A stretch of 64,000 bases of DNA from Microbacterium hydrocarbonoxydans (GTDB lineage: Bacteria > Actinomycetota > Actinomycetes > Actinomycetales > Microbacteriaceae). A program made the translations under genes and the position numbers. Shown here one piece after another: positions 22,742 through 31,013 of the stretch; the first letter of the stretch is position 1; the number at the start of each line of letters is the position of its first letter. Under the pieces are notes generated by a model. It made no database searches. It was not told the DNA's origin and saw only the letters and a program-made list of their open reading frames with translations. The stretch covers positions 1,116,001 to 1,180,000 of the forward strand of contig NZ_JYJB01000010.1 in the NCBI RefSeq assembly GCF_000956475.1. The letters are read 5' to 3'.

Positions 22742-23230
22742 ATGTCCACCGATGCTCAGGTTCCCTTCCTCACGCAGGAAGCGTATGACCGGCTCGTCGC
22801 TGAGCTGGAGCACCTGTCCACCACCGGCCGCGAAGAGATCGCCAAGCGCATCGAGGCCGCCCGTGAAGAGGGCGACCTCAAGGAGAACGGCGGCTATCAC
22901 GCCGCGAAGGACGAGCAGGGCAAGCAGGAGGCGCGCATCCGCACCCTCGAGAACCTGCTGAAGACCGCCAAGGTCGGCGAGGCTCCGCCGAGCCGGGGCA
23001 TCGTCGAGCCCGGCACCGTGGTCACCGCGATCGTCGCAGGCGGCGAGGAGGTCTTCCTGCTCGGCAGTCGCGAGATCGCCGTGGGCAGCGACCTCGACGT
23101 GTACAGCGAGGCCAGCCCGCTGGGCCAGGCCATCCTCGGCCTGAAGGTCGGCGAGAAGTCGTCGTACGAGGCGCCGAACGGACGCTCCATCGCGGTCGAG
23201 ATCGTGAACGTCGAGACCTACACCGGCTGA
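22742..23230 (+). CDS. greA: transcription elongation factor GreA
   Basis: This 162-residue factor enters the RNA polymerase secondary channel and stimulates cleavage of backtracked transcripts. The N-terminal coiled coil includes the acidic tip region EEGDLKENGGYHAAKDEQG (about residues 41-60), and the C-terminal FKBP-like domain includes GSREIAVGSDLDVYSE and PLGQAILGLKVGEKS. Length and motifs match GreA. GAAGGAG precedes the ATG. A hairpin upstream and a terminator downstream delimit it. Confidence 0.97.
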   Translation: MSTDAQVPFLTQEAYDRLVAELEHLSTTGREEIAKRIEAAREEGDLKENGGYHAAKDEQGKQEARIRTLENLLKTAKVGEAPPSRGIVEPGTVVTAIVAGGEEVFLLGSREIAVGSDLDVYSEASPLGQAILGLKVGEKSSYEAPNGRSIAVEIVNVETYTG

Positions 23231-23244
23231 TCCGCTCGCCGCAC

Positions 23245-23287
23245 GAGAACGGCGGCCGCACCCTGCACGGGTGCGGCCGCCGTTCTC
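23245..23287. terminator. bidirectional terminator between greA and ilvA
   Basis: A 19-bp perfect stem (GAGAACGGCGGCCGCACCC and its complement) closes a TGCAC loop between the two convergent genes and ends 7 bp before the ilvA stop. Confidence 0.8.
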
Positions 23288-23294
23288 GTTCCCG

Positions 23295-24524
23295 TCAGTC
23301 GGGGACGACGATCGGCTCGAAGCCGGCGCGACGCAGGGTGTCGAGCGTGCGCTCGGAGTGCTCCGAGCCGCGGGTCTCGACGCTGAGCTCGAGGAACACC
23401 TCGCTGATCTGCAGTCCGTGGCCGTGCCGGGTGTGCATCGCCTCGATCACATTGGCGCCGGCCTCCGCGATCAGTTCGGATACCCGCGCGAGCTGACCGG
23501 GCCGGTCAGGCAGCGGGATGCGGATGGTCAGGTAGCGACCCGATGCCGCCAGCCCGTGCGACACCACACGCTGCAGCAGCAGCGGATCGATGTTCCCGCC
23601 CGTGAGCACGGCCATCGTCGTACCGGTGGGCTTCACCTTGCCCGCGAGGATCGCGGCGACCCCGGCGGCGCCCGCAGGCTCCGCCACGACCTTGGCCTGC
23701 TCGAGCAGGATCAGGATCGCGCGAGCCAGGTCGTCATCGGTGACGGTGACCACCTCGTCGACGAGATCTCTGATGATCTCGAACGGGAGCGCCCCGGGGC
23801 GGGCGACGAGGATGCCGTCGGCGATGGTCGGACGGGTCTCGATGTCTACCGGGTGGCCGGCCTCGAGAGAGGGCGGCACGGCGGCCGCGTTCTCGGCCTG
23901 CACACCGATGATCCGGATGCTGCGCCCGAGCTCCGCGGCACGCGCCTTGACCGCCGCCGCTACACCCGCGATGAGGCCGCCGCCGCCGATGCCGAGGAGG
24001 ATCGTGTCGACCTCGGGTGCGTCCTCGAGAAGCTCGAGTCCCAGCGTGCCCTGCCCGATGATGACATCGCGGTGGTCGAAGGGATGGATCAGCACGGCTC
24101 CGGTGCGCTCGGAGAACTCGGCGGCGAGCCGCAGCGAGGTGGCGACGGTCTCCCCCTCGAGCACGACCTCGGCACCGTACCCGCGAGTGGCGAGGAGCTT
24201 GGGCACGGGAACCCCGAGAGGCATGAAGATCGTCGCGGGGATGCCGAGAGCCTGCGCCGCGAGCGCGACGCCCTGGGCATGGTTCCCCGCGGATGCCGCC
24301 ACCACGCCGCGTGCGCGCTCCTCGGCGCTGAGCCGGGAGAGCCGGTACGCGGCGCCGCGGATCTTGAACGAGCCGGTGCGCTGCAGGTTCTCCATCTTCA
24401 GCAGGACGGGCGCACCCAGAATGTCGGACAGCGCACGCGACGGGAGAGTCGGCGTGTGCGTGATCACCTCAGCCAGGCTCTGCGCGGCATTCGCGAACTC
24501 GGTCAGGCTGGGGACTGCACTCAT
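23295..24524 (-). CDS. ilvA: threonine ammonia-lyase with ACT domain
   Basis: This 409-residue PLP enzyme deaminates threonine to 2-oxobutanoate. The PLP lysine is in TGSFKIRGAA near residue 52, the PLP phosphate loop is GIGGGGLIAG near 179, and a single ACT domain fills the end (about 330-409: LTIRIPLPDRPGQLARVSELI). One ACT domain and this length fit the shorter, CTN-type or catabolic-like actinobacterial enzymes; whether it serves isoleucine synthesis or catabolism cannot be decided. AAGGAG precedes the ATG, and the gene overlaps the AI-2E transporter by four bases, the transporter being upstream. Confidence 0.93.
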   Translation of the reverse strand: MSAVPSLTEFANAAQSLAEVITHTPTLPSRALSDILGAPVLLKMENLQRTGSFKIRGAAYRLSRLSAEERARGVVAASAGNHAQGVALAAQALGIPATIFMPLGVPVPKLLATRGYGAEVVLEGETVATSLRLAAEFSERTGAVLIHPFDHRDVIIGQGTLGLELLEDAPEVDTILLGIGGGGLIAGVAAAVKARAAELGRSIRIIGVQAENAAAVPPSLEAGHPVDIETRPTIADGILVARPGALPFEIIRDLVDEVVTVTDDDLARAILILLEQAKVVAEPAGAAGVAAILAGKVKPTGTTMAVLTGGNIDPLLLQRVVSHGLAASGRYLTIRIPLPDRPGQLARVSELIAEAGANVIEAMHTRHGHGLQISEVFLELSVETRGSEHSERTLDTLRRAGFEPIVVPD

Positions 24525-25717
24525 GGATTGCTCCTTCTCCGCTCGCGCGGCACTGTACTCCAGATGAGGTCTGCGTGGGGCTGGTCACCCGTGCGCCAGG
24601 ATCCGCTGCTGACCGTGACGGCGGCGACGTTCACGAACGCCGCGAGGGGAACGGCGAAGAGCGCCCCCGGGATGCCGCCGATCATCGAGCCTCCGGCAAC
24701 CACGAGCACCACCGCGAGCGGATGGACCTTGACTGCCGAGCCCATGAGGATCGGCTGGAGGATGTGCCCCTCCAGCTGCTGGACGAGGAGCACGACTCCG
24801 AGCATCGCGAGGGCGATCCAGGGGCCGTTGTAGACGAGGGCGAGCAGCACGGCGAGAGCGCCCGTCACGACGGCGCCGACGATGGGCACGAAGGAGCCGA
24901 GGAACACGAGCACGGCGACAGGGATGGCGAGCGGTACGCCGAGGAGAGCGGCGCCTAGGCCGATGCCTACCGCATCGATCGCGGCGACGAGCAACTGGGT
25001 CCGCGCATAGTTCACGATGGTCGCCCAGCCGTTGCGGGCCGCAGCATCGGCCGCAGGGCGAGCCCCGCGCGGGAACAGGCGGAGCGTCCACTTCCAGATG
25101 CCGCCGCCGTCGGCGAGCAGGCAGATGAGGATGAACAGGGCGAGGACCGCCCCCGTGACGACGTGCGCCGCCGTGGTGCCGACGCTGAGGGCGCCGTTGA
25201 GAAGGAGATCGGCCTGATCGTTGAAGAATCCGCGGGCCTGGCCGAGGTAGCCGTCGATCTCCTTCTGGGTGAGGTTCAGTGGTGCGCCCATCAGGAACTG
25301 CTGAAGGTCGTCCACCGCCTGCCCGCTGCGTTCCTTCACCTCATCGAGCTGCTGCTGGATCTGCCAGACGACCAGCGTGATCAGAGCGGCGACGATGGCG
25401 AGCGTGCCTCCGATCGAGATCGCGACCGCGGCCCACCGCGGGAACCTCTTGCGCAGCATCCACTCGAAGGCCGGCCAGAGCAGGGCTGTGATCAGGATGC
25501 CGACCATGAGCGGGATGACCAGCAGCTTCAACTGGATGACGATCCAGATGAAGCCGGCGATGACGGCGGCGATCAGGAGCACGCGCCAGGCGTAGGCGGC
25601 GGTGACGCGCAGCCCGATCGGGACGACCTCGTCGGCCTCGGTCGTGACGGTGCGATCTGTGCTGATCGGGCGCGGGCGGAAGAGATCCAGGAACCGCGGA
25701 CGCTGCTCTTCGCTCAT
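24521..25717 (-). CDS. AI-2E family transporter
   Basis: This 398-residue membrane protein belongs to the AI-2E/UPF0118 exporter family. It has about eight predicted helices: a pair near residues 42-85, one near 97-115, a long hydrophilic loop with helices at about 155-195, and the conserved C-terminal cluster with FVPIVGAVVTGALAVLLAL and the motif GGSMIGGIPGALFAVPLAA. Substrates in the family include autoinducer-2 and sodium/proton exchange, so function is open. TAGGAT six bases before the ATG suggests a leaderless mRNA. It leads a two-gene unit with ilvA. Confidence 0.9.
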   Translation of the reverse strand: MSEEQRPRFLDLFRPRPISTDRTVTTEADEVVPIGLRVTAAYAWRVLLIAAVIAGFIWIVIQLKLLVIPLMVGILITALLWPAFEWMLRKRFPRWAAVAISIGGTLAIVAALITLVVWQIQQQLDEVKERSGQAVDDLQQFLMGAPLNLTQKEIDGYLGQARGFFNDQADLLLNGALSVGTTAAHVVTGAVLALFILICLLADGGGIWKWTLRLFPRGARPAADAAARNGWATIVNYARTQLLVAAIDAVGIGLGAALLGVPLAIPVAVLVFLGSFVPIVGAVVTGALAVLLALVYNGPWIALAMLGVVLLVQQLEGHILQPILMGSAVKVHPLAVVLVVAGGSMIGGIPGALFAVPLAAFVNVAAVTVSSGSWRTGDQPHADLIWSTVPRERRRSNP

Positions 25718-25723
25718 CTGACA

Positions 25724-25729
25724 ATCCTA
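25724..25729 (-). promoter_or_regulatory. -10 box of the AI-2E transporter gene (leaderless)
   Basis: TAGGAT on the minus strand ends six bases before the ATG at 25717. Confidence 0.55.
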
Positions 25730-25796
25730 CGGGGATCGCGAAGACGCAGTGATCGCGGACACCGCAGCTGACGGATGCCATGTCCGAGCCCGGCGA

Positions 25797-25802
25797 TACG
25801 CT
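25797..25802 (+). promoter_or_regulatory. -10 box of the AlkX-like gene (leaderless)
   Basis: TACGCT ends six bases before the GTG at 25809 and rules out the longer upstream reading frame, which would begin before the promoter. Confidence 0.55.
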
Positions 25803-25808
25803 GACGAG

Positions 25809-27071
25809 GTGACAGACACGCTCAGCCCCGCGCAGGCGCGCCGCATAGCGCTGGCCGCTCAGGGCTTCACGCGATCGCGCCCGGCATCCGTCAACGCCCG
25901 GCACCTCCACACCGCCATGGGCCGTCTCGGGGTGCTGCAGATCGACTCGGTCAATGTCTTCGCGCGGTCGCACTACATGCCGTTCTTCTCCCGGCTCGGC
26001 GCCTATGCACCCGAGCTCCTCGATCGGGTCTTCCTGGCGAAGACGACGCACTACGTCGAGTATCTGGCGCATGAAGCGACATTCATGCCGATCGAGGACT
26101 GGCCCCTGTGGCGTTTCCGCAGGGAGTACTTCCGTGCACGGCTCGCGAAGGCGGGGTCATGGGGAGCGAGCAACGAGCGCACCCTCTCCTGGGTGCGCGA
26201 CGAGCTGCGGGCGCGCGGTCCGCTGCGCCCCGCCGACATCCGCGCAGACGCGCCGCGCGAACGCGGCACCTGGTGGGACTGGGACGAGGTGAAGCTCGCG
26301 CTCGAGCACATGTGGCGCACCGGCGACGTCGCCATCAGCGGGCGCAAGGGCTTCGAACGCAGCTACGCGCTCGCCGAGCATGTCGTTCCGGCCCACATCC
26401 TGCAGCAGGACATCGCTATCCCTGACGCGATCCGAGAGCTGATCCGCCGGGCCGCGCGCTCTCACGGCGTGGCGACCGCATCCGACCTCGCCGACTACTA
26501 TCGCATCCGCGATCGTGCCGCTGTCGCGACCGCGATCGGAGAATTGACGGAGGCCGGAGAGCTGCTGCCCATCCAGGTCAGGGGCTGGGAACGACAGGGG
26601 CGCCCACTGCCCGCGTGGCGGCATGCGGATGCGGTGCTCCCCCGCCGAGTCGAGGCCGCCGCACTGCTGACGCCGTTCGACCCCGTCGTCTGGTTCCGTG
26701 ACCGGGCGCTGCGCGCGTTCGACCTCGACTACCGCATCGAGATCTACGTACCCGCGGAGAAGCGCCGATTCGGCTACTACTCGCTGCCGGTGCTCGTGGG
26801 CGATCGGATCGTCGCGCGCGTCGATCTCAAGGCCGATCGCGCCGCATCGACGCTCCAGGTGCAGTCCGCCTGGTGGGAGCCGCAGGCCCGCCCGCGCGAT
26901 GACGCCGACGCGATCGCCGGCGAGCTCGTGCTCGCCGCCGCCTGGCAGGATCTCGAGCACGTGTCGGTGTCTGGATGGGGCACCGCCGCCGACGCCCTCC
27001 ACGACGCGCTGCGCGGGCGAGCAGCCACCGAAGTGCGGCGCCATGTGCACGCCCGCGAGGTCACGTCATGA
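25809..27071 (+). CDS. YcaQ/AlkX-type DNA glycosylase (HTH_42 family)
   Basis: This 420-residue protein belongs to the HTH_42 superfamily, whose E. coli member YcaQ (AlkX) unhooks interstrand DNA crosslinks and whose Streptomyces member AlkZ protects against azinomycin. The catalytic QxD motif of the AlkX branch is visible as Q44-I-D46 in LGVLQIDSVNVFARSH. Tandem winged helices follow (for example GPLRPADIRAD and ATASDLADYYRI), and the conserved C-terminal LLTPFDPVVWFRDRA and YRIEIYVPAEKRRFGYYSLP are present. The GTG start is supported by the TACGCT box. It overlaps the next gene by four bases. Confidence 0.9.
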   Translation: MTDTLSPAQARRIALAAQGFTRSRPASVNARHLHTAMGRLGVLQIDSVNVFARSHYMPFFSRLGAYAPELLDRVFLAKTTHYVEYLAHEATFMPIEDWPLWRFRREYFRARLAKAGSWGASNERTLSWVRDELRARGPLRPADIRADAPRERGTWWDWDEVKLALEHMWRTGDVAISGRKGFERSYALAEHVVPAHILQQDIAIPDAIRELIRRAARSHGVATASDLADYYRIRDRAAVATAIGELTEAGELLPIQVRGWERQGRPLPAWRHADAVLPRRVEAAALLTPFDPVVWFRDRALRAFDLDYRIEIYVPAEKRRFGYYSLPVLVGDRIVARVDLKADRAASTLQVQSAWWEPQARPRDDADAIAGELVLAAAWQDLEHVSVSGWGTAADALHDALRGRAATEVRRHVHAREVTS

Positions 27072-27544
27072 GGCGACGCAGCGGCTGGATCATCGGCGGC
27101 ACGGTCGCTGCTGTGGTCGTGGCGGGCGGTGCCACCGCGCTGGTCTGGCAGAGTTCGACGATCCCGGCCCCGTCGAGCCCCGCTCCCGCGCCGGTCGCGA
27201 CCACGCCGGCTCCGGCAGCCGAGCGCGCACAGGAGAAGCTCGACGCGCTCCTTACCACGTGCGCCGAGAGCACCGCGCTCGCGCCTCCGGAGCACTGCGG
27301 CATCGTGATCCCCTGGGGCACAGAGTTCGCCGGCGTGACCGGCATCCGCTATCGAGTCGAGACGCTTCCGGTGCTGACGCTCGACGGAGACTCGTTCACG
27401 GCGACGGGCGGAGTCCTCGTCGCCACCGTCAGCGGCACCGGGCAGGACGGGGCGACGCGAACCGAGACCTATCGCACCGAGAACTGGGCCGTGCGCGGTG
27501 ACATCGCGATCACCGACGACGAGGTAGACATCGACATCTGGTGA
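27068..27544 (+). CDS. hypothetical membrane-anchored protein
   Basis: This 158-residue protein has a basic N-terminus (MRRRSGW), a hydrophobic segment (about residues 8-27) that is a signal anchor or signal peptide, a Pro/Ala-rich linker, and an extracytoplasmic domain with two Cys (LLTTCAES and PEHCGIVIP) that could pair. The pattern GIVIPWGTEFAGVTGIRYR and the dominance of Thr-rich strands suggest a small beta domain. It resembles actinobacterial hypothetical proteins of the same layout. It overlaps the glycosylase stop as ATGA, so the two are co-translated without a clear functional link. Confidence 0.78.
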   Translation: MRRRSGWIIGGTVAAVVVAGGATALVWQSSTIPAPSSPAPAPVATTPAPAAERAQEKLDALLTTCAESTALAPPEHCGIVIPWGTEFAGVTGIRYRVETLPVLTLDGDSFTATGGVLVATVSGTGQDGATRTETYRTENWAVRGDIAITDDEVDIDIW

Positions 27545-27611
27545 CGCCGGGTCAGCGCGGTGCTCGCGGGAACGCTGCGATCATCGCCGGCAGCACTCGG
27601 CATCCGCTCAC

Positions 27612-27649
27612 ATGACGAAGGCCCGGTGCGAGCACCGGGCCTTCGTCAT
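27612..27649. terminator. bidirectional terminator between convergent genes
   Basis: An 18-bp perfect stem (ATGACGAAGGCCCGGTGC and its complement) with a GA loop lies between the hypothetical gene and lemA. Confidence 0.8.
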
Positions 27650-27654
27650 AAGCA

Positions 27655-28221
27655 TCAGAACTGCACGCGCGGCGGTTCGGAGATCGCGCCGCTGTCGGCG
27701 ACCTCGAAGAACTCGCGCTCGGTGAACCCGAGCCCCTTCGCGAACATGTTGTTCGGGAAGACCTTGATCTTGGTGTTCAGTTCGCGCACCCCGCCGTTGT
27801 AGAACCTGCGGGCGGCCTGGATCTTGTCTTCGGTGTCGACCAGAGCCGACTGCACCTGGAGGAAGTTCTGGCTCGCCTGCAGCTGCGGATACGCCTCGGC
27901 GACGGCGAAGAGGCTCCGCAGCGCCTGCTGCAGATGGCCCTCGGCGATGCCGGCCGCGCCGGGGCTTCCGGCCGAGAGCGTCTCGGCGCGCGCGCGGGTC
28001 ACGTTCTCGAACACGGCCTTCTCATGCGACGCATAGCCTTTGACGGTCTCGATGAGGTTCGGGATGAGATCGGCGCGCCTCTTCAGCTGCACCGTGATGC
28101 CGCTCCATGCCTCGTCGACTCGGACCTTGAGCTGCACGAGCGAGTTGTAGGTCGCCCAGAGATAGATTCCGATGAGCAGAACCAGACCGACGATGATCAG
28201 TACCGGCACGAGCCATTCCAT
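27655..28221 (-). CDS. lemA: LemA family protein
   Basis: This 188-residue protein has one N-terminal transmembrane helix (about residues 3-24), the conserved YNSLVQLKVRVDEAWSGI and LKRRADLIPNLIETVKGYA stretches, and the C-terminal FYNGGVRELNTKIKVFPNN. This is the full LemA pattern. LemA proteins are small membrane-bound helical proteins of poorly known function, often linked to TPM-domain or M48 peptidase genes; none is adjacent here. Confidence 0.93.
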   Translation of the reverse strand: MEWLVPVLIIVGLVLLIGIYLWATYNSLVQLKVRVDEAWSGITVQLKRRADLIPNLIETVKGYASHEKAVFENVTRARAETLSAGSPGAAGIAEGHLQQALRSLFAVAEAYPQLQASQNFLQVQSALVDTEDKIQAARRFYNGGVRELNTKIKVFPNNMFAKGLGFTEREFFEVADSGAISEPPRVQF

Positions 28222-28301
28222 CAGAGGCCCACCCTTCCTCGTGTTTCTCTCATCCTATCGACGCAGCCTGCGCGTCGACTGGGTACGCCGCGCGGACGAT
28301 C

Positions 28302-29615
28302 TCACGTCCCCAGGATGCGATCGAGGTGGCGATTGGCGAACCGGCGCTCGGGATCGAGTCGATCACGCAGCGCCGTGAAGTCGTCGAAAAGCGGGTACTT
28401 CTCGCGCAGCTGCTCGGCGGTGAGCGTATGCAGCTTCCCCCAGTGAGGACGACCTCCGTGTTCGAGCATGATCTGCTCCACGGCTCCGAAGTACTCGGTC
28501 GGGTCGTTGCGCCAGTACCGATGCACGGCGATGTATCCGGTGGCCCGCCCGTAGGCGGTCGACAGCCAGCGGTCGTCCTCGCGCGCGAACCTCACCTCGA
28601 TCGGGAACTCGACGCGCCACCCGCGCTGCGCGATCAGCGACTGCACAGCGCGGAACGCGGGCACCACGTTCTCGACCGGCAGCGCGTACTCCATCTCTCG
28701 GAAGCGCACGGTACGGCTCTGCGTGAGAACACGATGCGACAGGTCGGTGTAACGGCGGTCACCGGTGAGCTTGACCGCGAGACGACTGAAGGGCGGAGTG
28801 ATCGCGGGTGCGGCTCGACCGGCCGCGCAGACGACGCGGTAGACGCCGTTCGAGAGCAGGGTCTCGTCGATCCACTTGCCGACGGCGGGCAGGGGTTCGC
28901 GCTTCGCGGATTCGGGCAGACGCGACTGCGTCTTGGTGAGTGCGACATCGGTGTGCGGGAACCAGTAGAACTCGAAGTGATCGGATGCCGCGACCCGCTC
29001 GTCGAGCGTCGCGAGCACGTCTGCCAGCGGCGCAGGCTCGTCGATCGCTCGCATCACGAACGCCGGCACGCATTGGAGCGTGACCTCGACGATGATTCCG
29101 AGGGCGCCGAGGCCGAGGGCTGCGGCGGGAAGCAGCTCGGGATCGCGCTCCTCGTCGATGCGCAGAAACTCGCCGGCCGCCGTGATCATCGTGATGCCGA
29201 CGACCTGCGTCGCCAGGCCGCCGAAGCGGGCTCCGGTGCCGTGCGTGCCGGTCGAGATCGCTCCCGAGATGGACTGCCGGTCGATGTCGCCGAGATTCTC
29301 CATCGCGAGTCCGTAGGGCGCGAGAAGCGCCGGGATCCGATGAAGCCGCGTGCCGGCGAGCAGGCTCACCCGTCCGGTGGCGGCGTCGGCGGACACCAGG
29401 CCCTGCAGGTCGTCGAGCTCCAGAAGCACGCCGGGTGCGACCGCGATCCCGGTGAAGCTGTGCCCTGCCCCGACCGCCTTGACGGTCAGCCCCTGAGCAG
29501 CGGCCGCCTGCACCGCCCGCTGCACTCCTTCAGGTGTACGCGGGCGTTCCACGCGCAGCGGCGTCGCGGACGCCGATCGTCCCCAGTTCTGCCAGGTGCC
29601 GCCGATTCTCGTCAC
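28302..29615 (-). CDS. FAD-linked sugar-1,4-lactone oxidase family protein
   Basis: This 437-residue oxidoreductase has the vanillyl-alcohol-oxidase FAD fold: VKAVGAGHSFTGIAV (about residues 45-60), GDIDRQSISGAISTGTHGTG (about 107-127), and the C-terminal ALO domain with EFPIEVRFAREDDRW and the ending HWGKLHTL (about 395). These fit the arabinono-/gulono-1,4-lactone oxidase group, oxidising lactones to ascorbate-like enediols or related products. In the sequence GAGHSF a His precedes Ser, the position that binds FAD covalently in some members. It overlaps the stop of the upstream alanine-racemase-fold gene (GTGA), so the two act together or at least are co-expressed. Confidence 0.88.
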   Translation of the reverse strand: MTRIGGTWQNWGRSASATPLRVERPRTPEGVQRAVQAAAAQGLTVKAVGAGHSFTGIAVAPGVLLELDDLQGLVSADAATGRVSLLAGTRLHRIPALLAPYGLAMENLGDIDRQSISGAISTGTHGTGARFGGLATQVVGITMITAAGEFLRIDEERDPELLPAAALGLGALGIIVEVTLQCVPAFVMRAIDEPAPLADVLATLDERVAASDHFEFYWFPHTDVALTKTQSRLPESAKREPLPAVGKWIDETLLSNGVYRVVCAAGRAAPAITPPFSRLAVKLTGDRRYTDLSHRVLTQSRTVRFREMEYALPVENVVPAFRAVQSLIAQRGWRVEFPIEVRFAREDDRWLSTAYGRATGYIAVHRYWRNDPTEYFGAVEQIMLEHGGRPHWGKLHTLTAEQLREKYPLFDDFTALRDRLDPERRFANRHLDRILGT

Positions 29616-30847
29616 AGGAACGCCTTCCCCTCGCCGCGGTACGTCGGCAGTTCGTCAATGACCTCGTCTGCGGAGACGAGGTGGTAGCTGTTGACCCGCT
29701 CAGCCGGCTCACCGCTCTTGGTGTGGCGGAACCACACGCGGTCGCCCACGCCCAGGGCGACCGCCGCCGGCCCCTGCAGCGGCGTCTGCACCTCGCCCGC
29801 GGCCTCGCGCGGCAGGGTGCGCAGCCCCTGCGGCCACACAGGGAGAGGCTGTCGGGACGCGACCGGAGGGCCTGAGGCGATCCATCCGCCCCCCAGCACG
29901 GTCGCGATGTCGCGGGCCGGCCGTCGCACCACATCGAACGCGAACGCGGCAGCCGGTGCGGGACGGAACGAGCGGTACCCGTCGAACAGATGCCCGCCGA
30001 GGAGACCGCTGCCTGCGCTCGCCTCCGTGAGCGACTCGTCGCTGCCCGTGAACTCCAGCGAGCCGGTGCCGCCTCCGTTGATGAACTCGAGCGGCGCGAC
30101 CTCTGTCACGGCGGTGACGACGGCTGCGCGACGCTCGCGCAGCTCGGCGCGAGAGCGAGCCTGCACAGCGCGGATGAGCGGAGCGTCAGGACCCGCGTTG
30201 TCGCCCTGACCGGCGATCTGCGCGTCGTACATCTGCACGCCGACCAGGCGGAACCCCGGCCGAGAGACGACCTGCCGCGCGAAAGCGGCGACCTCTCCCG
30301 GCGTGAAGAGACCGGATCGGCGCACGCCGATGTGGCCGAGCACCGGTGAACGCAGCGAGGCGTCGACGTCGATCGCGACCCTGAGCTCCGGTCGGCTTCC
30401 CGCAGATGCGACGCTGTCGATCAGATCGAGATGCGCCGGGTCATCGACCATGAGGGTGATGCGCCGGGCGGCCCGCTCGTCGGCGAAGAGCCGCTCCAGG
30501 CCGGAACGATCCACGGTCGGATAACCGAGCACGATGTCGTCGTGCGTCTTGGCGAGCCAAAGAGCCTCCGCCAGGGTGAAGGCCAGGATTCCCTGGAATC
30601 CCGGCAGCGCGAGCACGGCATCCAGCACGGCGCGCACCCGCACGGATTTCGATGCCACGCGGATCGGGAGCCCGCCGGCGCGCACCAGCAGATCCATCGC
30701 GTTGTGCCGCAGCGCTTCGCGATCGATCACGGCGACCGGGGCGGGCAGATGGCCGGTCGCGGCAGACAGACGCGGCCAGTAGAGGGCCGGGTCCTCCCAC
30801 TCGGGCGCTACCGGAGCGGGGCTCAGTTCTTCGGTGAGGTCGAGCAC
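29612..30847 (-). CDS. alanine-racemase-fold PLP enzyme (amino acid deaminase/aldolase type)
   Basis: This 411-residue protein has an alanine racemase N-terminal domain with the PLP lysine in IRVASKSVRV near residue 67, and a C-terminal beta domain. It falls in the group with D-serine dehydratase and D-threonine aldolase-like proteins (COG3616 type), seen in FINGGGTGSLEFTG for the PLP phosphate and the His/Cys-poor end. Product assignment is open: D-amino-acid deaminase, aldolase or racemase. GTG start with TAGGGT six bases upstream. It leads the pair with the lactone oxidase, a combination whose biochemical meaning is not clear. Confidence 0.83.
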   Translation of the reverse strand: MLDLTEELSPAPVAPEWEDPALYWPRLSAATGHLPAPVAVIDREALRHNAMDLLVRAGGLPIRVASKSVRVRAVLDAVLALPGFQGILAFTLAEALWLAKTHDDIVLGYPTVDRSGLERLFADERAARRITLMVDDPAHLDLIDSVASAGSRPELRVAIDVDASLRSPVLGHIGVRRSGLFTPGEVAAFARQVVSRPGFRLVGVQMYDAQIAGQGDNAGPDAPLIRAVQARSRAELRERRAAVVTAVTEVAPLEFINGGGTGSLEFTGSDESLTEASAGSGLLGGHLFDGYRSFRPAPAAAFAFDVVRRPARDIATVLGGGWIASGPPVASRQPLPVWPQGLRTLPREAAGEVQTPLQGPAAVALGVGDRVWFRHTKSGEPAERVNSYHLVSADEVIDELPTYRGEGKAFL

Positions 30848-30853
30848 TCCCCC

Positions 30854-30859
30854 ACCCTA
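30854..30859 (-). promoter_or_regulatory. -10 box of the PLP enzyme gene (leaderless)
   Basis: TAGGGT on the minus strand ends six bases before the GTG at 30847. Confidence 0.5.
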
Positions 30860-30932
30860 CGGCTTCGGGGTACCCGGTGTCGCGAAGACCGGGACCCCGT
30901 CGCGACAGCATCCGCTTGTAGGCTGATCGCAC

Positions 30933-31005
30933 GCCCCCGTAGCCCAATGGCAGAGGCAGGCGACTTAAAATCGCTTCAGTGTCGGTTCGAGTCCGACCGG
31001 GGGTA
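30933..31005 (+). tRNA. tRNA with anticodon TAA (Leu by codon), short variable loop
   Basis: A complete cloverleaf can be drawn. Acceptor arm GCCCCCG/CGGGGGT (with one G-T pair), D arm GCCC...GGC with TGG in the loop, anticodon stem GGCGA/TCGCT with loop CTTAAAA, giving anticodon TAA at 30966-30968, variable region TCAGT of only five bases, T arm GTCGG-TTCGAGT-CCGAC, and discriminator A. CCA is not encoded. The anticodon reads UUA (Leu), and A73 fits Leu, but bacterial tRNA-Leu normally has a long class II variable arm, which is absent. It may be a real class I variant or a special tRNA. Confidence 0.85.
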
Positions 31006-31013
31006 CCTGCAGA

